64,000 nt of DNA, from assembly GCF_900142185.1 (NCBI RefSeq), contig NZ_FQZZ01000001.1, forward strand, positions 248,001 through 312,000. The letters run 5' to 3'. The stretch comes from Lutimaribacter pacificus. GTDB lineage: Bacteria; Pseudomonadota; Alphaproteobacteria; Rhodobacterales; Rhodobacteraceae. A program made the translations under genes and the position numbers. Below, piece by piece: positions 51,017 through 63,502 of the stretch (within the stretch, counting starts at the first letter, position 1; each line of letters begins with the position of its first letter). The notes under the pieces are model-generated. The model had not been told where the DNA came from. It ran no database searches and worked only from the letters and a program-made list of their open reading frames with translations.

Positions 51017-52465
51017 ATGACCGATCAATCCACGCCGCCGACCGATCCGGCGCAAGAGCTTTCGTCCCGGTTTCCGTCGGCCTACACGATCCTGTTCCTT
51101 CTGATCGTGCTGGTCGCGGTGCTGACCTGGATCATCCCGGCCGGCCAGTACGACCGGGTGATGAACGAGGAGGTCGGTCGCGAAGTGGCCGTCGCCGGCA
51201 CCTATCAGCAGGTCGATCCGAACCCGCAGGGCTTCGTCGCGGTGATGCTGGCGCCGATTGCGGGGTTCTACGATCCCGACAGCTATGCGGCGAACGCCAT
51301 CGACGTTGCGCTTTTCATCCTGTTCCTGGGCGGGTTCCTCGGCGTGGTGAACGCCACCGGCGCGATCGACACCGGGATCAGAACGGCGATGTCCGCGATG
51401 AAGGGACACGAGATCTGGATGATCCCGATCATGATGTGCCTTTTCGCGCTGGGCGGCACGACCTATGGCATGGCCGAAGAGACGCTTGCCTTCTACGCGA
51501 TCCTGATCCCGGTCATGATCGCCGCGGGCTATGATGCGGTGACGGGGGTCGCGATCATCCTGGTCGGGGCGGGGATCGGCGTGCTCGGCTCGACGATCAA
51601 CCCCTTCGCCACGGTCATCGCCTCGAACGCGGCGAGCATCCCCTTTACCGAGGGCATGATCCTGCGGCTGGTGATCCTGCTGGGCGGGCTGGCGATCTGC
51701 GCGGCCTATGTCATGCGCTATGCGCACCGGGTCAAGGCCGATCCCGCGCGCTCGGTCGTGGCCAAGCAGGCCGAGGCGCACCGGAAGTTCTTTCTGAAGG
51801 ACGCGGCCGGGGAAAAGACCGAGGCCGCGCTGAGCGGCACGCAGAAGATCGTCCTGGTGATCTTTGCCGTCACCTTCGCGGTGATGATCTGGGGCGTGTC
51901 CAGCCAGGGCTGGTGGATGGCGCGGATGGGCGCGCTGTTCTTTGGCGCGGCCATCGTCATCGGGGTGGTGGCGCGGCAGGGCGAAAAGCAGCTGACCGGC
52001 AATTTCGTCGACGGCGCGCGCGACCTTCTGGGCGTCGCGCTGGTCGTGGGGCTGGCGCGCGGCATCGTCGTGATCATGGAGCAGGGGCTGATCGCCGACA
52101 CGATCCTGCACGGCGCCGAACAGTCGCTTGCCGGGCTTGGCGACTTTGCCTTCATCAACCTGATGTTCTGGATCGAGATCGGCATGAGCTTTTTCGTCCC
52201 GTCCTCGTCCGGCCTTGCGGTGCTGTCGATGCCGATCCTGGCGCCGCTTGCCGATTTCGCCGGCGTCGGCCGCGACCTGGTGGTCACCGCCTACCAGTCG
52301 GCGAACGGGCTGGTGAACCTGATCAACCCGACCTTCGCGGTGGTCATCGGCGGGCTTGCCATCGGGCGGGTGTCCTATGACCGCTGGATCGTCTTCATCT
52401 GGCCGCTGATGCTGATCCTGCTGGTGTTCATCTCGGCCGCGCTGAGCGTCGGCGCGCTGTTCTGA
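51017..52465 (+). CDS. arcD: YfcC-family carrier, probable arginine/ornithine antiporter
   Basis: This 482-residue membrane protein of about twelve spans belongs to the YfcC/DcuC-like family: [20 protein letters not shown] near the N-terminus, [37 protein letters not shown] and [20 protein letters not shown]. Next to arcA-arcB-arcC the natural role is arginine-ornithine exchange (ArcD function), as reported for other family members in such operons. CGGAGG 8 bases before the ATG fixes the start. It is the first gene of the arginine deiminase operon. Confidence 0.85.
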   Translation: MTDQSTPPTDPAQELSSRFPSAYTILFLLIVLVAVLTWIIPAGQYDRVMNEEVGREVAVAGTYQQVDPNPQGFVAVMLAPIAGFYDPDSYAANAIDVALFILFLGGFLGVVNATGAIDTGIRTAMSAMKGHEIWMIPIMMCLFALGGTTYGMAEETLAFYAILIPVMIAAGYDAVTGVAIILVGAGIGVLGSTINPFATVIASNAASIPFTEGMILRLVILLGGLAICAAYVMRYAHRVKADPARSVVAKQAEAHRKFFLKDAAGEKTEAALSGTQKIVLVIFAVTFAVMIWGVSSQGWWMARMGALFFGAAIVIGVVARQGEKQLTGNFVDGARDLLGVALVVGLARGIVVIMEQGLIADTILHGAEQSLAGLGDFAFINLMFWIEIGMSFFVPSSSGLAVLSMPILAPLADFAGVGRDLVVTAYQSANGLVNLINPTFAVVIGGLAIGRVSYDRWIVFIWPLMLILLVFISAALSVGALF

Positions 52466-52479
52466 AAGGGAGGTCCGAC

Positions 52480-53709
52480 ATGACCGGCCACCAACTCGGG
52501 GTCCATTCCGAAAGCGGCACGCTGCGGCAGGTGATCATCTGCCGCCCCGGGCTGGCGCATCGGCGCCTGACCCCGGACAATTGCGAGGAACTGCTGTTCG
52601 ACGACGTGTTCTGGGTCAAGCAGGCGCAGAAGGATCACGACGCCTTTGCCGAAGCGATGCGCGGCGAGGGTGTCGAGGTGCTGGAAACCGGCGCGATGCT
52701 GGCCGAGGTGCTGGACAACCCCGAGGCCCGCAAATGGGTGCTGGATAACCGCATATCGGCCAGCCATGTCGGCGTCGGGATGCAGCGGGAGTTGCGGGAC
52801 TGGATGGACACCCTGCCGGGGGCGGCGCTGTCGGACTACCTGATCGGCGGGCTGACAGTGGGCGATCTGCCGTTCGAGGCGACAGGCATGTTCGGCAGCT
52901 ACCTGGGCTATCACGGCTTCATCCTGCCGCCGCTGCCGAATTTCCTGTTCACCCGCGACAACTCGGCCTGGATATATGGCGGCGTCACGCTGAACCCGAT
53001 GTATTGGCAGGCGCGGCGCCCGGAAACCCTGCTGACCGCGGCGATCTACCGCTTCCACCCGAACTTCGCCGGCAGGGCCGAGGTGATCTGGGGCGATCCG
53101 CTGGCCGATCACGGGCTTGCCACGCTGGAAGGCGGCGACCAGATGCCGGTCGGCGACGGGCTGGTGCTGATCGGCATGGGCGAGCGGACCTCGCCGCAGG
53201 CGGTGGGGCTGCTGGCGCAGGCGCTGTTCGACCAGGGCCGGGCCGAGCGGGTCATCGCCTGCCAGATGCCCAAGGCGCGGTCGGCCATGCATCTCGATAC
53301 GGTCTTTACCTTCTGCGGCGGCGATATCGTCACCAGCTTCAAGGAGGTCGCCGACGAGATGACCTGCTATGACCTGCACCCGGGCGAAGGGGACAGGCCG
53401 CTCGACATGCGCCATGATCCCCGCCCGATGTTCGATGTCGTGGCCGAGGCGATGGGGTTCAAGCGGCTGAAGGTCGTGGCAACCGGCGGCAGCGATCCGT
53501 TCGAACAATCGCGCGAACAGTGGAACGACGGTAACAACGTGCTGGCGCTGCGCCCAGGGCTGGTCATGGGCTATGACCGCAACGACGACACCAATGCCGC
53601 CCTGCGCGCCGAGGGCATCGAGGTGATCGAACTGCCCGGCGCCGAACTGGGGCGCGGGCGCGGCGGCAGCCGCTGCATGTCCTGCCCCACGATCCGCGAC
53701 CCGGTCTGA
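52480..53709 (+). CDS. arcA: arginine deiminase
   Basis: This 409-residue enzyme splits arginine into citrulline and ammonia. Motifs include [33 protein letters not shown], the catalytic His in [13 protein letters not shown], and the catalytic Cys in [19 protein letters not shown] at the C-terminus. GGGAGGTCCGAC precedes the ATG. It lies 14 bp after arcD and 11 bp before arcB. Length is normal for the family. Confidence 0.96.
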   Translation: MTGHQLGVHSESGTLRQVIICRPGLAHRRLTPDNCEELLFDDVFWVKQAQKDHDAFAEAMRGEGVEVLETGAMLAEVLDNPEARKWVLDNRISASHVGVGMQRELRDWMDTLPGAALSDYLIGGLTVGDLPFEATGMFGSYLGYHGFILPPLPNFLFTRDNSAWIYGGVTLNPMYWQARRPETLLTAAIYRFHPNFAGRAEVIWGDPLADHGLATLEGGDQMPVGDGLVLIGMGERTSPQAVGLLAQALFDQGRAERVIACQMPKARSAMHLDTVFTFCGGDIVTSFKEVADEMTCYDLHPGEGDRPLDMRHDPRPMFDVVAEAMGFKRLKVVATGGSDPFEQSREQWNDGNNVLALRPGLVMGYDRNDDTNAALRAEGIEVIELPGAELGRGRGGSRCMSCPTIRDPV

Positions 53710-53720
53710 GGAGGCACCGC

Positions 53721-54722
53721 ATGGCTTACAACCTGAAAAACCGTCATTTCCTGACCCTGCGCGATTTCACGCCGCAGGAAATCGCCTTCCTGCTGAAGCT
53801 TTCGGCCGACCTGAAGGCCGCCAAGTATGCCGGCACCGAGGTGCCGATGCTCAGGGGCAGGGAAATCGCGCTGATCTTCGAAAAGGACAGCACCCGCACC
53901 CGCGTCGGATTCGAGGTGGCGGCCCACGATCAGGGCGCGACCGTCACCTACCTGGGCCCCTCGGGCAACCACATGGGCCACAAGGAGACCGTCAAGGATA
54001 CCGCCCGCGTGCTGGGCCGCGTCTATGACGCGATCGAGTATCGCGGCTTCGGGCAGGAGGTGGTGCAGACCCTGGCCGAATGGTCGGGCGTGCCGGTGTA
54101 TAACGGGCTGACGGACGAATTCCACCCGACCCAGATCCTTGCCGATTTCCTGACCATGCAGGAACATTCCGAAAAACCCCTGCGCGAGATTGCCTATTGC
54201 TTCATGGGGGACGCGGGCAACAACATGGGCGACAGCCTGCTGATCGGCGGCGCCAAGATGGGCATGGACGTGCGGCTTTGCGCGCCGGAAAGCCTGTGGC
54301 CCGGCGCGGACATCAGCGACGAGGCGCAGGAGATCGCGGCGGAAACCGGTGCGCGGATCACCCTGACGCAGGACGTGGACGAGGCCGTGGAGGGGGCCGA
54401 TTTCATCTATACCGATGTCTGGGTGTCGATGGGCGAGGGCAAGGAGAAATGGGCCGAACGCATCGAGCTTCTCAAACCCTACCAGGTCACCGCGCAGGTC
54501 ATGGCAAAGACCGGCAACCCGCGCACGAAGTTCATGCATTGCCTGCCTGCCTTCCACAATGCCGACACCGCCGTCGGCAGGGAGATAAAGGAACAGTTCG
54601 GCCTCGACGCGATGGAAGTGACCGAAGAGGTGTTCGAAAGCCCCGCCTCGATCGTCTTCGACCAGGCCGAGAACCGGATGCACACGATCAAGGCGGTGCT
54701 TGTCGCCACGCTGGGGGGCTGA
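53721..54722 (+). CDS. arcB: ornithine carbamoyltransferase, catabolic
   Basis: This 333-residue enzyme has the carbamoyl-phosphate loop [31 protein letters not shown], and the ornithine-site [16 protein letters not shown]. In the arc operon it works in the breakdown direction, giving carbamoyl phosphate and ornithine from citrulline. The length and [20 protein letters not shown] start match catabolic and ArgI-type enzymes. GAGGAGG precedes the ATG. Confidence 0.96.
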   Translation: MAYNLKNRHFLTLRDFTPQEIAFLLKLSADLKAAKYAGTEVPMLRGREIALIFEKDSTRTRVGFEVAAHDQGATVTYLGPSGNHMGHKETVKDTARVLGRVYDAIEYRGFGQEVVQTLAEWSGVPVYNGLTDEFHPTQILADFLTMQEHSEKPLREIAYCFMGDAGNNMGDSLLIGGAKMGMDVRLCAPESLWPGADISDEAQEIAAETGARITLTQDVDEAVEGADFIYTDVWVSMGEGKEKWAERIELLKPYQVTAQVMAKTGNPRTKFMHCLPAFHNADTAVGREIKEQFGLDAMEVTEEVFESPASIVFDQAENRMHTIKAVLVATLGG

Positions 54723-54724
54723 GG

Positions 54725-55639
54725 ATGCTGGTCGTGGCAGCACTTGGCGGAAATGCGCTGCTGAAACGGGGCGATCCGCTGACCGCCGAAAACCAGCGCG
54801 CCAATGTCCGCCATGCCGCCGATGCGCTGGCCCGCATCGTCCGGGCGGGGCACCGGCTGGTCGTGACCCACGGCAACGGCCCGCAGGTGGGGCTGCTGGC
54901 GCTTCAGGGCGCGGCCTACAAGCCCGACGAGGCCTATCCGCTGGACGTGCTGGGGGCCGAGACCGGCGGCATGATCGGCTACATGATCGAGCAGGAGCTG
55001 GAGAACGCGCTGGATCACGCGCACCCGGTCGCCACGCTGCTGACGCAGGTCGTCGTGGACGGGCGCGACCCGGCCTTTAGCAAGCCGACGAAGTTCATCG
55101 GCCCGGTCTATGACCGCGACGAGGCCGAGGCGCGCGCGCGGGCCGCCGGCTGGACCATCGCGCAGGATGGCGACAAGTGGCGGCGCGTCGTGCCCTCGCC
55201 CGCGCCGCAGGAAATCCCCGATATCCGCGTGCTGCGGCTTTTGCTGGATCAGGGGGTGATCGTGATCTGCACCGGCGGCGGCGGTATTCCCGTGTTGCGC
55301 CGGCCCGATGGCAGCCTGACGGGCATCGAGGCGGTGATCGACAAGGATGCCGCCAGCGCCCTTCTGGCGCGGGAACTGGGGGCCGACGCCCTGCTGCTGC
55401 TGACGGATGTCGACGCGGTCTATCGCGGTTTCGGCACCGGGGAAGAGGCGGCGATCGGGGTGCTGACCCCCGAGGAGGCCCGCGCGCTGGATTTGCCCGC
55501 CGGGTCCATGGGGCCCAAGGTCAGGGCCGCGGCGGATTTCGCCAGCCGGGGCGGGCTGGCCGGGATCGGGCGGCTGGACCAGGCCACGGATATACTGGAA
55601 AATCGCGCCGGCACCCGCGTGACCGCCGGCGCCCGTTGA
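54725..55639 (+). CDS. arcC: carbamate kinase
   Basis: This 304-residue enzyme makes ATP from carbamoyl phosphate and ADP, the energy-yielding step of the pathway. Motifs are [42 protein letters not shown] and [20 protein letters not shown]. The start at 54725 is 2 bp after the arcB stop; the longer frame upstream is a shadow. Confidence 0.96.
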   Translation: MLVVAALGGNALLKRGDPLTAENQRANVRHAADALARIVRAGHRLVVTHGNGPQVGLLALQGAAYKPDEAYPLDVLGAETGGMIGYMIEQELENALDHAHPVATLLTQVVVDGRDPAFSKPTKFIGPVYDRDEAEARARAAGWTIAQDGDKWRRVVPSPAPQEIPDIRVLRLLLDQGVIVICTGGGGIPVLRRPDGSLTGIEAVIDKDAASALLARELGADALLLLTDVDAVYRGFGTGEEAAIGVLTPEEARALDLPAGSMGPKVRAAADFASRGGLAGIGRLDQATDILENRAGTRVTAGAR

Positions 55640-55653
55640 GGAAAGGAAAGACC

Positions 55654-58259
<2,606 letters not shown>

Positions 58260-58263
<4 letters not shown>

Positions 58264-58541
58264 GCGACGAGGACGACCGTTCCGCCAGCGAGATCGGCCG
58301 CCGCGCAGGCCGGATGAAAGCGGCGCGCGACAATCCCGGCCCCAGCCCGCTGCGCGGCTTCGGCACGTTCGGTATGATCGGGTGGTCCGTCGCCGTTCCG
58401 ACAGTGGGCGGCGCGCTGCTGGGGCTGTGGCTGGACCGGGTGGCGCCGCAGGAATTTTCCTGGACGCTGGCGCTTTTGCTTGGCGGCGTGGTCGTGGGCG
58501 CGTTCATCGCCTGGGGCTGGATTCGAAAGGAAGGAGACTGA
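58260..58541 (+). CDS. atpQ: N-type ATPase AtpQ (AtpI-like) membrane protein
   Basis: This 93-residue protein has a charged N-terminus and two membrane spans (GMIGWSVAVPTVGGALLGLW and LALLLGGVVVGAFIAWGWI), as in AtpI-like AtpQ proteins of N-ATPase operons, thought to help in ring assembly. The ATG overlaps the atpC stop. Confidence 0.88.
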
Positions 58542-58542
58542 C

Positions 58543-58845
58543 ATGATCGTTCTTGACTGGACATTGCTGGTGCCCGGCCTGCTGGCCGGGGCCGCGGCGG
58601 CGGGCCTGTTCCTGGCCGGTCTGGCGGCCGGTATCCGGCTTGCCCTGCGCCGGGCGCGGCCGTCGCCGGTGCTGTTTCTCAGCGCCGCGCTGCGCATCGC
58701 CGCGGTGCTTGGGCTGGGCTGGTGGATCGCGGGGCTGGGGGCGCAGGCGCTGGCCGGGTTCGCGCTGGGCTTCGTCCTCATGCGCACGCTGGTCCTGGCG
58801 GTGATGCGCCCGGCCGGCGCGCGCAGGGCCCCGTCATGCAACTGA
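58543..58845 (+). CDS. atpR: N-type ATPase AtpR membrane protein
   Basis: This 100-residue protein has three membrane spans with Arg/Ser in places expected to lie within the bilayer (LFLSAALRIAAVLGLGWWIA), a feature of AtpR. AtpR is found only in N-ATPase operons and may contact the c subunit carboxylate. AAAGGAAGGAGA lies before the ATG at 58543. It overlaps atpB by 10 bp. Confidence 0.87.
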   Translation: MIVLDWTLLVPGLLAGAAAAGLFLAGLAAGIRLALRRARPSPVLFLSAALRIAAVLGLGWWIAGLGAQALAGFALGFVLMRTLVLAVMRPAGARRAPSCN

Positions 58846-59531
58846 CGCCAGACGACACGATCCTTCTTACCTTCTTCGGCATCGGGCTGAACGCCACGAT
58901 CGTCAATACCTGGATCATCATGGCGCTGCTGACCGGGGTGTCGGCCCTGATCACCCGCAACCTGCGCCCGGACGTGCCGCCGAACCGCTGGCGCACCGCG
59001 CTCGAGGTCATGGTGGGCGGGATCGTCGGCCAGATCTCCGAGGTGACGCAGCGGCGCGATCCGCGCATCCTCTATTTCGTCGGCACGCTGTTCCTGTTCA
59101 TCGTGACCGCGAACCTGCTGACGGTGGTGCCCGGCTTCGACACGCCGACCGCGTCGCTGTCGACCACGGCGGCGCTGGCGATTTCGGTGCTGGTGGCGGT
59201 GCCGGTCTTCGGGATCGGCAGCCGCGGCCTGGGCGGCTATCTGAAAACCTATGTCCAGCCCTCGGTCGTCATGCTGCCCTTCAACGTCATAAGCGAGGTG
59301 TCGCGCGGCATATCGCTGGCCATCCGCCTTTACGGCAACATCATGAGCGGCGCGGTCATCGCCGCCATCCTGCTGTCCATCGCGCCGTTCTTCTTTCCGG
59401 TCCTCATGGATATGCTGGGCCTGCTGACGGGCGTGATCCAGGCCTATATCTTCGCCATCCTCGCCACCGTCTACATTGCCACGGCCACGGCCGCACCCGA
59501 TGCCCATCAGGACAAAAAGGACATGTCATGA
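58836..59531 (+). CDS. atpB: N-type ATPase subunit a
   Basis: This 231-residue membrane subunit has the essential Arg in SLAIRLYGNIMSGAVIAAI, plus LFLFIVTANLLTVVPGFDTP and QAYIFAILATVYIATATA. It forms the ion half-channels against the c ring. The start at 58836 overlaps atpR, and its stop overlaps atpE (ATGA). Confidence 0.94.
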   Translation: MQLTPDDTILLTFFGIGLNATIVNTWIIMALLTGVSALITRNLRPDVPPNRWRTALEVMVGGIVGQISEVTQRRDPRILYFVGTLFLFIVTANLLTVVPGFDTPTASLSTTAALAISVLVAVPVFGIGSRGLGGYLKTYVQPSVVMLPFNVISEVSRGISLAIRLYGNIMSGAVIAAILLSIAPFFFPVLMDMLGLLTGVIQAYIFAILATVYIATATAAPDAHQDKKDMS

Positions 59532-59818
59532 GCGACCTTTCCATCATCGCCTTCATTTCGATCTTCACCGCCGGGCTGACCGTGTCCTTCGGCGCCCTTG
59601 GGCCCGCCCTGGGCGAGGGGCGGGCCGCGGCGACCGCGCTCAGCGCCATCGCGCAGCAGCCCGATGCCGCCCCGACCCTGTCGCGCACGCTGTTCGTCAG
59701 CCTTGCGATGATCGAATCGACGGCCATCTACTGTTTCGTCGTCGCCATGATCCTGATCTTCGCCAACCCGTTCTGGAACGCCGCGCTCGAGGCTGCGGCG
59801 CAAGGGGCAGGGGGCTGA
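59528..59818 (+). CDS. atpE: N-type ATPase subunit c
   Basis: This 96-residue hairpin has the loop AIAQQPDA, Glu30 in GALGPALGEGRAAATA in the first helix, and Glu63 followed by Ser-Thr and Tyr68 in SLAMIESTAIYCF in the second. The EST-X2-Y pattern is that of Na+-type c subunits, but Glu replaces the Gln of the first helix, giving two carboxylates, as seen in other N-ATPases. Whether Na+ or H+ is moved cannot be settled from sequence. Confidence 0.94.
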   Translation: MSDLSIIAFISIFTAGLTVSFGALGPALGEGRAAATALSAIAQQPDAAPTLSRTLFVSLAMIESTAIYCFVVAMILIFANPFWNAALEAAAQGAGG

Positions 59819-59822
59819 GGCC

Positions 59823-60581
59823 GTGTCGATCGACTGGATCACGGTCGGCGCGCAGATCGTCAATTTCCTGGTCCTCGTGTGGCTGCTCAAGCGGTTCCTG
59901 TACCGGCCCATCCTCGACGGGATCGACGCGCGCGAGGCCGAGATCACCGCGCGCATGGGCGAGGCGGCGCAGATCGAGGCGGCGGCGCAGCAGCAGAAGG
60001 CCGAGTACGAGGAACGGATCGAGGCCCTGCAGGCCAGCCGCGCCGAAACGCTGGAGGCTGCCCGGCAGGAGGCCGAGAAGGAACGCAACGCGATGCTGAC
60101 CGAGGCCCGCAGGCAGATGGACCACGAACAGGCCGAGCGCGCGGCGCAGCGCGCCGAGGATGCCCGCGCCTTCCGCGCCGAGCTGCAGAAATCGGCGGCC
60201 GAGGCGCTTTTGTCGCTGACCCGCAAGGCGCTGACCGACCTGGCGGACGAAACGCTGGAACGGCGCATCGTGGCGCGCGCCGCCGCGCGCCTGCCAGAGG
60301 TGACCGACAGGCTGCGTGGCGATGCGAAACAGGCGGTGGCCCTGACCCGCGATCCGCTGCCCGAGGAGGTGCGCGCCCACCTGCGCGATGCGCTGGATGC
60401 GGTGGCGCCCGGCGCCGCGCTGAGTTTCGAGACCGATCCCGTGCGATCGCCGGGGCTGAGCCTGACACTGGGCAGCGTGCAGGTGGACTGGACGATCGGC
60501 GACTACCTGGAAGACCTCGAGGCGATGCTGGACGAGTCCACGAACGGCGTGTCGGCCGGGGATCCCCGCGATGCCGGCTGA
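59823..60581 (+). CDS. atpF: N-type ATPase subunit b with delta-like C-terminus
   Basis: This 252-residue protein starts at a GTG, with an N-terminal span ([18 protein letters not shown]) and a long Arg/Glu/Ala coiled coil to about residue 140. The last about 75 residues ([20 protein letters not shown], then [20 protein letters not shown]) resemble the C-terminal domain of subunit delta. No separate delta gene exists in the operon, so b probably does both jobs. It overlaps atpA by 11 bp. Confidence 0.92.
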   Translation: MSIDWITVGAQIVNFLVLVWLLKRFLYRPILDGIDAREAEITARMGEAAQIEAAAQQQKAEYEERIEALQASRAETLEAARQEAEKERNAMLTEARRQMDHEQAERAAQRAEDARAFRAELQKSAAEALLSLTRKALTDLADETLERRIVARAAARLPEVTDRLRGDAKQAVALTRDPLPEEVRAHLRDALDAVAPGAALSFETDPVRSPGLSLTLGSVQVDWTIGDYLEDLEAMLDESTNGVSAGDPRDAG

Positions 60582-62103
60582 CAGCCCCCCTGAAACTGGC
60601 GTGACCGAGCTGATCCAGAGGCTTCTGGACAGCCCGGCCCCGCCCCCGCGCGTCAGCGAGATGGGCCGGGTGAAGGAAGTGGCCGACGGCGTCGCCATCG
60701 TCACCGGGCTGACCTCGGCTTTGGCCGACGAGGTGCTGGCATTCGCCTCGGGCGTGCGTGGCATCGTCTTCGACCTGGAGCCGGGGCGGCTGGGTGTCGT
60801 CCTGCTGGGCCCCACCGAAAAGGTCGCCCCCGGAGAAAGCGTGCGCCGCACCCACCGGGTGATCGGCGTGCCGGTCGGCGCGGCGCTGCTGGGGCGGGTC
60901 GTCGATCCGACTGGCCGGCCGCGCGACGGGCAGGGGCCGCTCGACGCGACCCATGACCGGCCCATCGAAAGCCCGGCGCCCGGTATTCTCGACCGGCGGG
61001 CGGTGTCGCGGCCGCTGGCCACCGGGATCAGGGCGGTGGACGCGGCGGTGCCCGTGGGGATGGGCCAGCGCGAGCTGATCATCGGCGACCGGCAGACCGG
61101 CAAGACCTCGATCGCGGTCGATGCGATCCTCAACCAGCGCGATACCGGGGTGCATTGCATCTATTGCGCCATCGGCCAGCGGGGCGACGCGGTCGCCAAG
61201 GTCGTCGGCGCGATCCGCGAGGGCGGCATGATGGCGCGCACCGTCATCGTGGCGGCGGGCGACGAGGATGTGCCGGGCCTTGTCCACATCGCGCCCTATG
61301 CCGCGATGTCGATGGCCGAGGCCTTTGCCGCCAGGGGGCATGACGTGCTGCTGGTGCTGGACGACCTGACCCATCACGCCCGCGCCTATCGTGAGCTGTC
61401 GCTGCTTTTGCGCCGCCCGCCGGGGCGCGAGGCGTTTCCCGGCGACATCTTCTTTATCCACGCCCGGCTGCTGGAACGCGCGGGCCAGTTCGGCGAGGGG
61501 CGCGGTTCGATCACCGCGCTGCCGGTGGTCGAGACGCAGGCCGAGAACCTGTCGGCCTATATCCCGACCAACCTGATCTCGATCACCGACGGGCAGATCT
61601 ATCTTTCGCCGCGTCTTGTCCGGCGCAACCAGTTCCCGGCGGTCGATCTGGGCGTGTCGGTCAGCCGTGTCGGGGGGAAGGCACAGGCGCGGGCCTTTCG
61701 CAAGGTCGCGGGCAACCTGCGCGTCACGCTTTCGCAATTCGAGGAACTGGAGGATTTCGCCCGCTTCGGCACGCGGCTGGACGAGGATACCCGGGCGCGG
61801 CTGGCGCGTGGGGCGGCGGTGCGCACCGCGCTGCGCCAGCCCGAGCGCGATCCGATGCCGGCCGCCGAACAGCTTGCCATCCTGCTGGCCGCGATGGAGG
61901 GCCTGCTGGACGGGCTGGACGAGGCCCGGGCGCTGCGCGCGATGGCCCGGGTCCGCGACGCCGTCGCCGGGGATGACAGCGGGCTTGCGGCAAGTATCGC
62001 GGCCGACGAGCCCCTGACCGACGAGTTGCGCGCCGCCGTGCTGGACAGGGCACGCCACGCCATCGGCCCGGCGGAAGGAGAGGGCGATGACGCAGACGCT
62101 TGA
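60571..62103 (+). CDS. atpA: N-type ATPase subunit alpha
   Basis: This 510-residue subunit has the P-loop [16 protein letters not shown] (about 172-187), [35 protein letters not shown] and [19 protein letters not shown]. It overlaps both neighbours, with 11 bp (atpF) and 17 bp (atpG), consistent with coupled translation. The N-terminus lacks the longer delta-binding extension in part (starts [19 protein letters not shown]). Confidence 0.95.
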   Translation: MPADSPPETGVTELIQRLLDSPAPPPRVSEMGRVKEVADGVAIVTGLTSALADEVLAFASGVRGIVFDLEPGRLGVVLLGPTEKVAPGESVRRTHRVIGVPVGAALLGRVVDPTGRPRDGQGPLDATHDRPIESPAPGILDRRAVSRPLATGIRAVDAAVPVGMGQRELIIGDRQTGKTSIAVDAILNQRDTGVHCIYCAIGQRGDAVAKVVGAIREGGMMARTVIVAAGDEDVPGLVHIAPYAAMSMAEAFAARGHDVLLVLDDLTHHARAYRELSLLLRRPPGREAFPGDIFFIHARLLERAGQFGEGRGSITALPVVETQAENLSAYIPTNLISITDGQIYLSPRLVRRNQFPAVDLGVSVSRVGGKAQARAFRKVAGNLRVTLSQFEELEDFARFGTRLDEDTRARLARGAAVRTALRQPERDPMPAAEQLAILLAAMEGLLDGLDEARALRAMARVRDAVAGDDSGLAASIAADEPLTDELRAAVLDRARHAIGPAEGEGDDADA

Positions 62104-63001
62104 ACGCCTCAGGCGGCGCACCGACACCATGAGCAGCATCCGCGGCATCGTGCGCACGATGAAGACGATGTCGGCGATCAACGCTGCCCCCTACGAACAG
62201 GCCGCCCGTGCCATCGGGGCGTATCGCGCCACGGTCCTGGACGGGCTGCACGCCTTCATCGCCGCGCACGGGGCGCTGCCGGCGGTCCCCGATGACGACA
62301 GGCCCCGGATCACGATCGCCTTCGGCTCCGATCACGGGCTGTGCGGCAACTACAACGAGGTGCTGGCCGACGAGGTTCTGCGCAGCACCGGCGATGGCCC
62401 GGCGCGGGTGATCTGTATCGGCGCGCAGATGGAGGACGCGCTTGCCGGGCAGGGCATCGCGTCCGAAACCGTGCTTTTGCCGCCGGCGAATGTCGACGGG
62501 CTGGGCCGGCTGGCCGGGCGTCTGATCACCCTGCTCGACGACATCCGGGGTGCGCAGGGGGCCGCCGGGATGACGGTGTCGCTGGTGTTCATGCAGCGGG
62601 CCGAGCATGGCCGGCAGGCGCCCGTGACGCGCAGGCTGCTGCCGCTCGACCCGGGCATGACCGGGGCGCTGGCGCAGCGCCCCTGGGCGTCGCGCAGCCT
62701 GCCGGGTTTTTCCCTGCCGCCCGGCCGGCTTCTGGCGGCGCTTGTCCGCAGCTTCCTTTTCGCCGAACTCTACGGCGCGGCAGCCGAGGCGCTGGTCACC
62801 GAGAACGCCGCGCGCCTGGCCCGTATGCAGCAGGCCGAACGCGCGATCGACGACCGGCGCGCGGAACTGGCCGGCGAGATGCGCCAGATGCGCCAGAGCG
62901 AGATCACTACCGAACTGCTGGATGTCATCATCGGCTTCGAGGCGCTGAAGACGCAGCGCGCCAGACGGCAGGACGAGGACGACACGCACACCGAACCGTG
63001 A
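62087..63001 (+). CDS. atpG: N-type ATPase subunit gamma
   Basis: This 304-residue rotor subunit starts [20 protein letters not shown] with [20 protein letters not shown], and has [15 protein letters not shown] in the middle, [20 protein letters not shown] and a C-terminal helix with [18 protein letters not shown]. It is more divergent than housekeeping gamma, as is normal for N-ATPases. It is the last gene of the operon. Confidence 0.92.
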   Translation: MTQTLERLRRRTDTMSSIRGIVRTMKTMSAINAAPYEQAARAIGAYRATVLDGLHAFIAAHGALPAVPDDDRPRITIAFGSDHGLCGNYNEVLADEVLRSTGDGPARVICIGAQMEDALAGQGIASETVLLPPANVDGLGRLAGRLITLLDDIRGAQGAAGMTVSLVFMQRAEHGRQAPVTRRLLPLDPGMTGALAQRPWASRSLPGFSLPPGRLLAALVRSFLFAELYGAAAEALVTENAARLARMQQAERAIDDRRAELAGEMRQMRQSEITTELLDVIIGFEALKTQRARRQDEDDTHTEP

Positions 63002-63021
63002 CGCATTTTGCGGCGGTCGCA

Positions 63022-63035
63022 TTAACCGCTGTCAA
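63022..63035 (+). promoter_or_regulatory. FNR/Dnr-type site TTAACCGCTGTCAA with suitable -10
   Basis: The site differs by one base from that at 50907-50920, and the flanks (CATTAACCGC, GTCAA) also match. A -10-like TATCCT lies at 63057-63062. This predicts a start near 63069-63070 and places the site's centre at about -41, the usual position for activation by FNR-type regulators. It precedes the CBS-domain gene. Confidence 0.65.
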
Positions 63036-63092
63036 AGCCAGCGGGGCAGGCGATGCTATCCTGACAGGCAGCACCCGATGCGGAGGCCGGAG

Positions 63093-63500
63093 ATGCTTGT
63101 CAGATCCATCATGCGTTGCCCGGTGATCGCCGTCGGCCCCGCGACATCGGTCCGGGCCGTGGCGGCGCTGATGAAGGAATGGGATATCGGCGCCGTGGTG
63201 ATCTGCGAGGCGGGGCAGGTCACGGGCATCGTCACCGACCGGGATATCGTGACGCGTTGTTTCCCGAATGTCCCTTCGGATGAGCCCATCGCCGCCATCA
63301 TGACGCGCGACGTCGCCACCTGCCGCCCCGGTCAGACCGTGCGCGAGGCGGCGAACCGCATGGGCGACCTGCAAATCCGGCGGCTGGTGGTCGTCGATGG
63401 CACCGGCGCCGTTGGCATGATCACGCTGGGCGACATCGCCAATGACGCCGACGAGGAACTGGCGGGGCAAACGCTGGGCGAGGTGGTCGAAACGCGCTGA
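63093..63500 (+). CDS. CBS-domain pair protein
   Basis: This 135-residue protein is made of two CBS domains: MRCPVIAVGPATSVRAVAAL with GAVVICEAGQVTGIVTDRDI, and MTRDVATCRPGQTVREAANR with RLVVVDGTGAVGMITLGDI. CBS pairs bind adenine nucleotides and sense energy state. GGAGGCCGGAG before the ATG at 63093 is a better start than the Met at 63078. It follows the ATPase operon and may have its own FNR-type promoter. It is convergent with the regulator gene, 2 bp apart. Confidence 0.9.
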   Translation: MLVRSIMRCPVIAVGPATSVRAVAALMKEWDIGAVVICEAGQVTGIVTDRDIVTRCFPNVPSDEPIAAIMTRDVATCRPGQTVREAANRMGDLQIRRLVVVDGTGAVGMITLGDIANDADEELAGQTLGEVVETR

Positions 63501-63502
63501 GC

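Noticed and set aside
63078-63500. CBS gene starting at 63078.
   Set aside because: The ATG at 63093 has GGAGG at good spacing, and the extra residues MRRPE come from that ribosome-binding site.
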